From: Thalassospira lucentensis
GTDB lineage: Bacteria; Pseudomonadota; Alphaproteobacteria; Rhodospirillales; Thalassospiraceae
Reading direction: 5' to 3'
Length of the DNA stretch: 64,000 bases
NCBI RefSeq assembly: GCF_011806425.1
Contig: NZ_JAATOV010000008.1
Location: 1-64,000 of the forward strand
Both the position numbers and the translations under genes were made by a program. Under the pieces are notes generated by a model, which saw nothing but the letters and a program-made list of their open reading frames with translations, ran no database searches and was not told the DNA's origin. This document shows, in pieces, positions 26,856 through 33,874 of this stretch (its first letter is position 1; each line of letters begins with the position of its first letter).

Positions 26856-27446
26856 TCAAGGATTACTTGATACGCTTTTGATGACATCGGCCAAAAGACT
26901 ATAAGCTGTATGGTGATCGATCATCGGCCCGTGATCCGCGCAATATTGCATAAGAGATTGTTCAAGTAACATATCGACGGTTTCGGCTGGAAGGTCCTGG
27001 GCATTTAGACCAAGTTCCTTGCAGCAGGCGACAAACTGTGGCGTTTGGCGGACGGCGGATAATTCCAATCGCGTCGGGAGCATAATCCCTTCGTAAAGCG
27101 ACTGGATTTTCTTCGCGCGCAAAACGGCTTCCTTGATCTCGCTGGATTTAAGAACGCGCGCGTTCGGCTGAACGCTCATGGGGTTGTTCTTAAATGCTAT
27201 GGTGCTGATTTTATCGCCAAAAGCATTTTGCATTTCATTTGTAAATACGTCGTGGGCATCCCGCTCTGCAGTGTTTGGGGTGTGATTGGCGTCGTTGCTG
27301 CGAACCCACTGCACGCGCCGTCCACTGTCGGGAAGTTCACCAATGGCTTCGACCTTTAGCGTTCCATTCGCGGGATGGAAAAAGACATATTTATCTTCTT
27401 GTGCCGCGCTAAGAATTACATCAATTGGCGCCGAGATATTAATCAT
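26856..27446 (-). CDS. Unknown T3SS-linked protein (possible effector or accessory)
   Basis: About 196 residues; no signal peptide or membrane helix. The first part (INISAPIDVILSAAQEDKYV) is beta-like and the second half helical. I start at 27446 because AGGAAAG lies just ahead. It follows the unknown gene at 27492 with a gap of about 45 bases and ends convergent with sctV. Its place behind the secretin and chaperones suggests a secreted or accessory protein, but I recognise no domain. Confidence 0.6.
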   Translation of the reverse strand: MINISAPIDVILSAAQEDKYVFFHPANGTLKVEAIGELPDSGRRVQWVRSNDANHTPNTAERDAHDVFTNEMQNAFGDKISTIAFKNNPMSVQPNARVLKSSEIKEAVLRAKKIQSLYEGIMLPTRLELSAVRQTPQFVACCKELGLNAQDLPAETVDMLLEQSLMQYCADHGPMIDHHTAYSLLADVIKSVSSNP

Positions 27447-27491
27447 TTTCTTTCCTGTAAACCAGGCCCTCAAAAACAAAGGATTGCGAGT

Positions 27492-28073
27492 TTATTCTTT
27501 TGATTCAGTCGAAACAAACTGTCGAATTATCTCTGATGATTTCGCAATCAACAAAGCAGCGTCTGTGATTTCGTTCGCAGGGACATGAGAGTCATGTTTG
27601 AGAAGTTCGTGTAGTCGGTGATCTAGTTCTTCACGTTGATCAAGGTTCAGTGCTTGCGGATCAACCTGTGCCAAGCCGCATGCTGCGACATAACCATCAC
27701 CATTACCGACCGCATTCAAGAAACTGGTGGTGACAAATGATCTATGCATGATTGGATCGGCTTCAAGGGATACCTGCGTAATTACTTTGTCCGATAGTGG
27801 GGCAGCCGCGTTTGAAGATTCCACATGACCGTTCATCTGGGAAAATTCCTGATGTAATTTGGAGATCTTTGATCTCTCGACGGAATCACAGCGGCTGAGC
27901 ACAGTGTCATCCGACCCAAGCATGGCTTGCGTGACAACGCGAACCGACAAACCGCCCATGTGACCGGCTTGGGACGGGGTTTGGGCATCCGCTTTGTCTG
28001 CGCGTGCGGGTCCAATGCTCTCTTGGCTAGAGATGCTTTTTATTGGCGTATTATTGTTATTAATACCGGTCAT
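27492..28073 (-). CDS. Candidate T3SS-secreted protein
   Basis: 193 residues. The first 40 are rich in Asn, Ser, Ile, Gln and Thr and look disordered, as T3SS signals do. The remainder is helical with short motifs repeated nowhere else in the window. It lies after a CesT-type chaperone gene, a common effector arrangement, and has its own weaker ECF-type box at 28131-28159. No catalytic motif is recognised. Effector status is inference. Confidence 0.6.
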   Translation of the reverse strand: MTGINNNNTPIKSISSQESIGPARADKADAQTPSQAGHMGGLSVRVVTQAMLGSDDTVLSRCDSVERSKISKLHQEFSQMNGHVESSNAAAPLSDKVITQVSLEADPIMHRSFVTTSFLNAVGNGDGYVAACGLAQVDPQALNLDQREELDHRLHELLKHDSHVPANEITDAALLIAKSSEIIRQFVSTESKE

Positions 28074-28130
28074 TGATTTATGCTGCGGAAGCCTATGTCA
28101 ATAAAGGGGGTAGGCGGTATCTCTTTGTAC

Positions 28131-28159
28131 TTTGTTACACAAAGGAGCCAATTGGTTCC
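28131..28159 (-). promoter_or_regulatory. Weaker ECF-type promoter box before the candidate effector
   Basis: On the minus strand: GGAACC (28159-28154), a 16-base spacer and TAACAAA (28137-28131). The upstream half matches well and the downstream half partly. It overlaps the end of the chaperone gene and lies about 55 bases before the candidate effector start. Confidence 0.4.
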
Positions 28160-28596
28160 TTTTCTTGTGGTATCAATTCTTGGAAATCGGCGCCTTCTTT
28201 TGTCCAGTCGCGCCATTTTTCTATATTGGCGACGAAAACTTCCAGTTCTTGGGTCATTTTTTGCGCGTCCATTTCCGAAATCGCAAAGGGCTTGGTTAAG
28301 CAAATCGCGCCATCATCTTGATCAAGGGATAACGTCGAACCGCCTGTTGCCCGCCAATAGAAATTTGATTTTAGCAACGTCCGATATGGCTTCATGGCAG
28401 CGTCAACGCTGCCAACATATCCAAAGAACAGCAGTCTTTGATTGGCACGTTCAAACGCTATATTGACAACCACATCATCATCGAACGCCAGCATGCAGCA
28501 CCCAAACGCATCAAATGAAAGCGTATCAATGCCGATGCTTTTGCCGAAATCAGCAATCAGTTTCTGTGCATCTAAATTTTCAATGATTTCTGTCAT
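28135..28596 (-). CDS. CesT/SycE-type T3SS chaperone
   Basis: 153 residues. An N-terminal helix (AQKLIADFGKSIGIDTLSFD), a CMLAFDDDVVVNIAFE strand pair and a central RLLFFGYVG strand match the Tir-chaperone fold; the C-terminus is helical and acidic. It follows sctC with a 2-base gap and precedes the candidate effector gene, its likely client. Such chaperones form dimers that hold the effector N-terminus unfolded for SctN. Confidence 0.8.
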   Translation of the reverse strand: MTEIIENLDAQKLIADFGKSIGIDTLSFDAFGCCMLAFDDDVVVNIAFERANQRLLFFGYVGSVDAAMKPYRTLLKSNFYWRATGGSTLSLDQDDGAICLTKPFAISEMDAQKMTQELEVFVANIEKWRDWTKEGADFQELIPQEKEPIGSFV

Positions 28597-28598
28597 TT

Positions 28599-30344
28599 CT
28601 ATGAAGCTGCTGGAAGGTTAACAATTTTTGGGGTGATCATGAAGAAACGCTCACGCCGCTCGCTGCTTTTCTCTGTGGACCGGAACAGGACGCCAAGGCC
28701 GGGAATATCCCCAAGCAAGGGCACTTTAGACTCGTTATCGACCTCGGTTTCATAGACGTACCCGCCGATCAAAAGGCTTTGATCGCGTCCAACAACGGCT
28801 TGGGTGCTTATCGTGCTGCGTTGGACCGACGGGATTTCATCAACCGTCGTCTGATCATCAATCGATCCATCTTCAATATCGACATTCAACTGAACAGAAT
28901 GCGAATTATTTTGCGAAATCAGCCGCGGCGTTACCCGCAACATAATCCCCGCAGTGACAGGGAAAAGATTTGCGACCCGTTCGCCCGATACCCGAACGTA
29001 AATGGTGCGGCTAAGATCAAGGACAGCCTCAAGATTATCGACCGTCAGGACAGATGGCCGCGATGAAATACGGGCGTCACCACTGTTTTCAAGCGCTCTG
29101 ATTTTGGTCAGGAAATAGCTTCCTGCTGATGTGAGAATTGTATTTAGGTTTGCATCAGGTCCGACCGCGATGGATAGCTCACCGTCACTCGGTTGAGCGG
29201 TATCCATATTGCCAAACCCGCCGGAAACGTTATTTCTTTGACCGCGCCAATCCACACCCAGTTCTTCGAGCTTGGAAACATTGACGTCAACCACTGCCGC
29301 TTCGATTTCAATCAGAGCAACCGGGATATCAATTGTGGCGAGCAGGCTTTCATATTGGCTTATGCGATCCTGCGTATCGCGGATAATCACCGCGTTTAAC
29401 CTTGGGTCTGATTGTATGCGCATTTGTGACGGGCCGGAGCTATTATTGTTTTGTGTGTACCCGTCGTCATTGTTTGCGACATCAACCCGATCTTTACCAT
29501 TCAGGCCGACACCCTTAAGGTGGTCGATCGATTTTTGACCGTCTTGGCGTCCTTGGTTGTCACGGACCTTGATCGCGGCACCGGAATTGCCGGTCTGCAT
29601 CAGGTTCCTAAGGATGGTTGTAACGCCAGGGATGGTGACTTCCTTGTCACGATAATAAAATGTCCGATCCTCGGCTGAGGCATGTTTGAGGCGATACACA
29701 TAAATCGACGTTTCTGCGGATGCGGCATCTTCGGGCAGCATCGTCAGCACTTCACGCACAAGCCCAACATAAGGCGGAGGTCCAGCAACGATAACAGCGT
29801 CGTTTTCAGGGAAAGCCGTGACGCCAAATTGGGGGAAAATTAGACCGAGTTCCTCAAGCGCATTGCGTGCTGTACGCGCAGCCCCGCGCGGTACGTCAAT
29901 GCGGCTTCGGCTCATTTCGCTGCGCGGGTTCACATAAAGTGTGCCGCCGTAATAAAACCAGACCAGACCGTTGGTCTGCGCCAGATCATCAAGAAACTGG
30001 TTGGGGGTCGCTGCAAAGAGGCGCCCGTTGGCTGTGCCAGAAACATTCCGACCGATCTTGATATTAATGCCATAAGCAGCGGCAAACGATTGTAAAATGT
30101 CACGCAGCGGTTCGTTTCGTGCATAAACCGAAAAGCTTGTTTGGGGCCAGTCAGGTTGATTGACCGTGCTTAGATCTGTGGAATCCTGGGCTTTGGACGG
30201 TGCCGACACCGTCAACATGGCCGCAACCGTCATCCCCGCGACAAGCATCGCAGTCACGTGACGCCGTATGGCAGCGAACCGTGTGGTTTTGCACGAAGGG
30301 GTGTGTGGCATGCCCGGTAGTGTGTTGAAGGCGACAAGGGGCAT
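28599..30344 (-). CDS. sctC: T3SS outer membrane secretin SctC
   Basis: 581 residues. A signal sequence (about 28-52, ending SAPSKA) is followed by the N0/N1 domains (from FSVYARNEPLRDILQSFAAA) and the secretin pore domain. The C-terminal signature VPLLGDIPGLGVLFRS and the final FFMITPKIV are typical. It forms the outer membrane ring. It overlaps no gene but starts one base after the stop of the chaperone-like gene at 30345. No pilotin gene was recognised. Confidence 0.96.
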   Translation of the reverse strand: MPLVAFNTLPGMPHTPSCKTTRFAAIRRHVTAMLVAGMTVAAMLTVSAPSKAQDSTDLSTVNQPDWPQTSFSVYARNEPLRDILQSFAAAYGINIKIGRNVSGTANGRLFAATPNQFLDDLAQTNGLVWFYYGGTLYVNPRSEMSRSRIDVPRGAARTARNALEELGLIFPQFGVTAFPENDAVIVAGPPPYVGLVREVLTMLPEDAASAETSIYVYRLKHASAEDRTFYYRDKEVTIPGVTTILRNLMQTGNSGAAIKVRDNQGRQDGQKSIDHLKGVGLNGKDRVDVANNDDGYTQNNNSSGPSQMRIQSDPRLNAVIIRDTQDRISQYESLLATIDIPVALIEIEAAVVDVNVSKLEELGVDWRGQRNNVSGGFGNMDTAQPSDGELSIAVGPDANLNTILTSAGSYFLTKIRALENSGDARISSRPSVLTVDNLEAVLDLSRTIYVRVSGERVANLFPVTAGIMLRVTPRLISQNNSHSVQLNVDIEDGSIDDQTTVDEIPSVQRSTISTQAVVGRDQSLLIGGYVYETEVDNESKVPLLGDIPGLGVLFRSTEKSSERRERFFMITPKIVNLPAAS

Positions 30345-30824
30345 TTATCTGACCAGCATATTCGGGTGTAAAAATTGCATTGGCGTCGTCGTCGCGCTGG
30401 CATTTGGCGCGGATGTGTCAGCCTTCTGGCTACCTACATTGGACTTCCACCAGAAAAGGTCGTTAACGAAATCGCTTACATTTTCTTCGAACACCATCGC
30501 TGCCGTATCAGGGGCGACCAAACGGTGCAAAAACAGAGCGTTGGTTTGCTTGTCGAGGCTTAGGCAAGCTTTGCTTGAACCGGCGCGGCCCAATGCAAAC
30601 TGCATACATTCGCGCACGATCACGTTGCGGGTCGTTTGATCATTTGGCAATCGGGAAAGGCGACCAGCGATCAAGATATCGCCACCGGGAGCAGACGAAA
30701 GTGTGACATTGTGACGATTATCAAAACGTAGTTTGTACGACCCGTCACGACGTTTGGCAGGCACTTCAATCCGAAGAGATCGGGCAAGTTCGGAAACAAG
30801 TGTGTCTAGCGCTTTTTCTGACAT
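30345..30824 (-). CDS. CesT-type chaperone-like protein upstream of sctC
   Basis: 159 residues with the CesT pattern: N-terminal helix (ALDTLVSELARSLRI), strands LRFDNRHNVTLSSAPGGDIL, then SLDKQTNALFLHRLV and a helical end (FVNDLFWW). The last 30 residues are Ser, Ala and Thr rich. It is the first gene of the operon that contains sctC. Client unknown; it might serve the translocators or an effector elsewhere on the chromosome. Confidence 0.7.
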   Translation of the reverse strand: MSEKALDTLVSELARSLRIEVPAKRRDGSYKLRFDNRHNVTLSSAPGGDILIAGRLSRLPNDQTTRNVIVRECMQFALGRAGSSKACLSLDKQTNALFLHRLVAPDTAAMVFEENVSDFVNDLFWWKSNVGSQKADTSAPNASATTTPMQFLHPNMLVR

Positions 30825-30903
30825 GGAACTTCCCGGTTTTCGGTCGATTCAAATTAAAGTGCATTGTGAGTTTTCACTGGGTAGATGGACCCTATCAACC
30901 TCT

Positions 30904-30931
30904 TTAGTGGCAATTCAAACAATAGAGTTCC
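30904..30931 (-). promoter_or_regulatory. ECF-type promoter box for the chaperone-sctC operon
   Basis: On the minus strand: GGAACT (30931-30926), a 15-base spacer and CCACTAA (30910-30904). Close to the HrpL-type CCAC-N2-A pattern. It lies about 80 bases before the first gene. I found no equally good box for the divergent sctD operon. Confidence 0.6.
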
Positions 30932-31010
30932 ACATTTTTTTTCCTTGGTGAGGGACGTCTTGTTTGCGACTATCAAGCTATTGATTCTTTAGATAGTAGT
31001 AGGATTTCAG

Positions 31011-32456
31011 GTGCAGTTTGTCGTTCTGTTTGGGCCTCAGGCTGGGGCGCATGTCACGTTATATTCCGGCTCATATGTTGTTGGGTCAGGCGAGGACGAA
31101 GATGTCGTCGTTATGGGGCGGGGCGTGGCAGAGGCGCATTTTCGATTTGAACTGGATGCTGAAACCGGGCAGCTGACAGTCGGCGCGTGTTCAAGCGATG
31201 TTTTTGCCGAGGGTGCGCGTTCGCTCGCGCCCGGTGATCAGATCAATTTACCACAAAAATTCTGGCTGAGTGACGTTGTCATCGGCATCGGTGATCTTGA
31301 AACGCGTTGGGATGAGCCACAATTTGCGCAGTCGCCTCATGCTGCAAACGCTAAAATGTCGCAAACAGTGTCCTCGTCGGCTGAGGGGGATCAAGTGATA
31401 TCGTCAGCGCCGAAGAATGCTGACAGCAAAGATAGCCTTACGGGTTCGTCACGCCAGGTTGTTGCGCATGATGGCGATGATGCCGCAAATGCAGATAGCT
31501 TTGCGTCCGTCGCGGGGGAGCATCCAATAGCTGAGGCGTCTTCGCCAACCCGGACATGGAAGCCAGGTTTTGTTATTCCGATTTCGATCGTGGCTGTTGC
31601 TGTTATCATTGGTTTGTTGACGGTTCTGTTCGTTGATGATGAACAAACATCAGTCATGCCAGGCCCCAGCGCCGGGGTGGTTGAAGCGGAAAAACAGTTC
31701 GGCGAAATTGAGGGGCTTTTGACCGGCATTGCGGATGTGAGTGATGTTAAGGCAAGCTTGGTCAATGGTGAGGTAAATGTCACCGGTTACGCACCGACAC
31801 CTCAGACGATTAAAATGATTTCAGACGCCGTTTTAAGTGTCGCGCCGGACGCGCAGATCAATGTCATTGCCGATAGCGATCTTGAGCAAAAGGCCGCCAG
31901 CATTCTCGCGCGCCGTGATGCTAAGGTGAATAAGGTTGAGGATGGGGTTGTCTATGTCGAAGGTGTTGTGTCTGATCCCGGTGCGCGCGAGCAGTTGGTC
32001 GCCTTTGCGCAGGAGGAGTTGACTGATGCTGCCGCCATTGATGCGGAAAAAGTTTACGAAATTCGGGAACTGATCGACGTTTTTGGTGACCAATTAAAGC
32101 AGCAGGGGCTTTCTCGGATTTCTTTGCGCAGTTTGCGCGATGAAATTATTGTCTCCGGGCGCTTGCGTTGGGCGCAGCTTGGGGCTTGGGAAAGTCTTCT
32201 GTCAAAGTGGACTGCTGAATATGGACTAAAATTTCGGGATGCGAGCCCGCTCGTTTTGGACGGGGACGACATGCCATTTGAACTGGTGGCGGCAGTCGGG
32301 GGCGAAAATGGTTTTCTGTTTTTGTCAGGACAGAACAAGGTGCATGTGGGTGGGGAAGTGGCCCCCGGCTATATCTTGAAGTCTGTTGCCGATGGTGCCT
32401 TGGTGATTACCCATGCCGCCAGAGATTACATGATTGATATCAGAGAGGCAGAATGA
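31011..32456 (+). CDS. sctD: T3SS inner-membrane ring protein SctD
   Basis: 481 residues from a GTG start with AGGA upstream. A cytoplasmic FHA-like domain (about 1-100), a linker rich in Ser and Ala, one membrane helix (about 185-208) and a long periplasmic part with repeated BON-like ring domains (DVKASLVNGEVNVTGYAPTP and following) match YscD/PrgH. It forms the outer part of the inner membrane ring around SctJ. Confidence 0.94.
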   Translation: MQFVVLFGPQAGAHVTLYSGSYVVGSGEDEDVVVMGRGVAEAHFRFELDAETGQLTVGACSSDVFAEGARSLAPGDQINLPQKFWLSDVVIGIGDLETRWDEPQFAQSPHAANAKMSQTVSSSAEGDQVISSAPKNADSKDSLTGSSRQVVAHDGDDAANADSFASVAGEHPIAEASSPTRTWKPGFVIPISIVAVAVIIGLLTVLFVDDEQTSVMPGPSAGVVEAEKQFGEIEGLLTGIADVSDVKASLVNGEVNVTGYAPTPQTIKMISDAVLSVAPDAQINVIADSDLEQKAASILARRDAKVNKVEDGVVYVEGVVSDPGAREQLVAFAQEELTDAAAIDAEKVYEIRELIDVFGDQLKQQGLSRISLRSLRDEIIVSGRLRWAQLGAWESLLSKWTAEYGLKFRDASPLVLDGDDMPFELVAAVGGENGFLFLSGQNKVHVGGEVAPGYILKSVADGALVITHAARDYMIDIREAE

Positions 32457-32689
32457 ACGAGCAAGCGCCAAAACATGTTCTGGATATCGAAGAAAAGCTT
32501 TCGGGTGATGACCGTGCCGCGAATGCGGATAGTTATTGCGCGCGGCTTGAAGCCGCTGCCCAGCAAGTCAAGCGAGATCTAGACAAGGGGGTTGCGCCCG
32601 ATCAGTACCGTATTCTGTCACGATTGCTTGAATCCTATGAGGCCGCGCAAAAAGTTGTGCGCATTGTCTCTGGCACCGCACAAAAGTAA
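32453..32689 (+). CDS. YscE/EscE/SsaE-like needle co-chaperone
   Basis: 78 residues, two predicted antiparallel helices with the charged, coiled-coil character of YscE-type proteins (RLEAAAQQVKRDLDKG and YRILSRLLESYEAAQKV). It overlaps the sctD stop by 4 bases and lies directly before the needle gene, as yscE does in Yersinia. With a YscG-like partner it would keep SctF from polymerising in the cytoplasm. Confidence 0.8.
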   Translation: MNEQAPKHVLDIEEKLSGDDRAANADSYCARLEAAAQQVKRDLDKGVAPDQYRILSRLLESYEAAQKVVRIVSGTAQK

Positions 32690-32732
32690 TAGTCGTCGAG
32701 GCCCATTCTTTTGGGCACTCTCTAGGTCAACT

Positions 32733-32753
32733 GGCACATTAAACTGATGTGCC
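32733..32753 (+). promoter_or_regulatory. Hairpin upstream of the needle gene
   Basis: GGCACAT and ATGTGCC arms with a 7-base loop lie about 24 bases before the sctF start; a weaker GCCCA hairpin precedes it. It may stabilise or process the needle mRNA, which must be translated in excess. No T run follows, so it is not a simple terminator. Confidence 0.35.
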
Positions 32754-32776
32754 CCATTAAAGAACGGATGATTGCT

Positions 32777-33001
32777 ATGTCGTTGAACTTTAGCTCTGTG
32801 GGTCAGTCGCTTGGCCAGAATATGAAAGCCACCGAGAGCGATTTCGAAAACTTCATGCAAAACATGGATTCTTCGGATCCCAGCCAGATGATCCAAATGC
32901 AGCAAAAAATGCAGGAATGGACCCTTTCGGTTCAAATGCAAACTACGACCATCAAGTCGCTTGGCGACGCATTGCATGGCGTTGTGCAGAAGATGGGCTG
33001 A
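32777..33001 (+). CDS. sctF: T3SS needle subunit SctF
   Basis: 74 residues, two helices joined by a short turn containing DSSDPSQ, the P-(S/D)-(N/D)-P-like bend of the YscF/PrgI/MxiH family. The C-terminal helix ends QKMG. I start at the third in-frame ATG (MSLNFSSV...), which gives the family's usual length; earlier ATGs at 32747 and 32768 would add 10 or 3 residues. It polymerises into the extracellular needle. Confidence 0.93.
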   Translation: MSLNFSSVGQSLGQNMKATESDFENFMQNMDSSDPSQMIQMQQKMQEWTLSVQMQTTTIKSLGDALHGVVQKMG

Positions 33002-33022
33002 TTTGCGTAAGGGTTTCAGGCA

Positions 33023-33874
33023 ATGACTGCAAGACGGCAATCGGTCGTGCTGGCCGCCGATCGACATGCATTTTTGCCTTCGGACGATGGCATTGATGAG
33101 ACCGGCGAAGCAGATATCTTGTCTGCGCTCATGTCTGCGAACGCCGCCCTGTCCAGCAGCGCTGTCACAAAAGACCTTAAAACGGTTGATCAGTTGTCGG
33201 GCCTTTTACGCAACGTTATTGCAAATCACTTTGGCTCGTACCTTTATCGTGCCTCTGTCACGTCGCATGATGGGGGACAGTTTGCACATTTTGCCTCTCG
33301 TGAAGACCTGGTTAAACAGGAGCAGGCCAACTGCGCGATCTGGCTTGCTTTGACGGTTCTTGACGGCGAAGCGCATCGTGTTGCCCTAGCGAAAGATCTG
33401 AAATGGTCTTTTGGGGCGCTCGCATCACGGTTTTGTCCCAATCCTCCGACAGTGAACCAAGTCCTGGCGTGCAGAAACTTGCCGCTTAGCAATGATTTGG
33501 CGAAGATGTATGGATTGGCTCAGCAGATATACGGTGACCTCGGAGTGCGTGCGGGAGATATTCCTTCCGACAAGGCACTTGTCGCGCCAGATGCTACGTG
33601 CCGGGCAATGCTATCGGCGTGTTTCCCGACCTACATCCGTGAATTCAATGGCTTTGTGACCCTTCCTAGCGCGCGCTTAGAGGCCCTTGATACCTTGCCG
33701 CGTAAGCCTGAAATGCGGTCATTTATATCGAAATTCCTTTCGCGGTCTTTGCTGCTCGTAGCCACGATCAGCGTTTTCGTCCTGATCGGTTTTGTGTTGG
33801 GCTGGATGTATCAGGGGCAGCTTATCCTTGCGTCTGCGGGACAGTCCTTCTTTGCGACAGGGATCAGCGCGTGA
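33023..33874 (+). CDS. DotU/TssL-like C-tail-anchored membrane protein
   Basis: 283 residues. A cytoplasmic helical domain (about 25-225) contains CAIWLALTVLDGEAHRVALA, comparable with the conserved helix of TssL, and AKMYGLAQQIYGDLG, comparable with the LYLCLALGF region. A single membrane helix (about 238-260) near the C-terminus leaves a short periplasmic tail, the TssL/DotU topology. It is translationally coupled (ATGAGC, 4-base overlap) to the IcmF/TssM-like gene. TssL and TssM normally form the type VI or IVB membrane complex. Finding them after sctF is unusual. The family call is by eye and moderate. Confidence 0.6.
   Translation: MTARRQSVVLAADRHAFLPSDDGIDETGEADILSALMSANAALSSSAVTKDLKTVDQLSGLLRNVIANHFGSYLYRASVTSHDGGQFAHFASREDLVKQEQANCAIWLALTVLDGEAHRVALAKDLKWSFGALASRFCPNPPTVNQVLACRNLPLSNDLAKMYGLAQQIYGDLGVRAGDIPSDKALVAPDATCRAMLSACFPTYIREFNGFVTLPSARLEALDTLPRKPEMRSFISKFLSRSLLLVATISVFVLIGFVLGWMYQGQLILASAGQSFFATGISA

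Noticed and set aside
30825-30830. GGAACT element that could serve as a promoter for the sctD operon
   Set aside because: The sequence 15 or 16 bases downstream (GATTCAA) does not match the second half of the box, and the site overlaps the start of the opposite gene.
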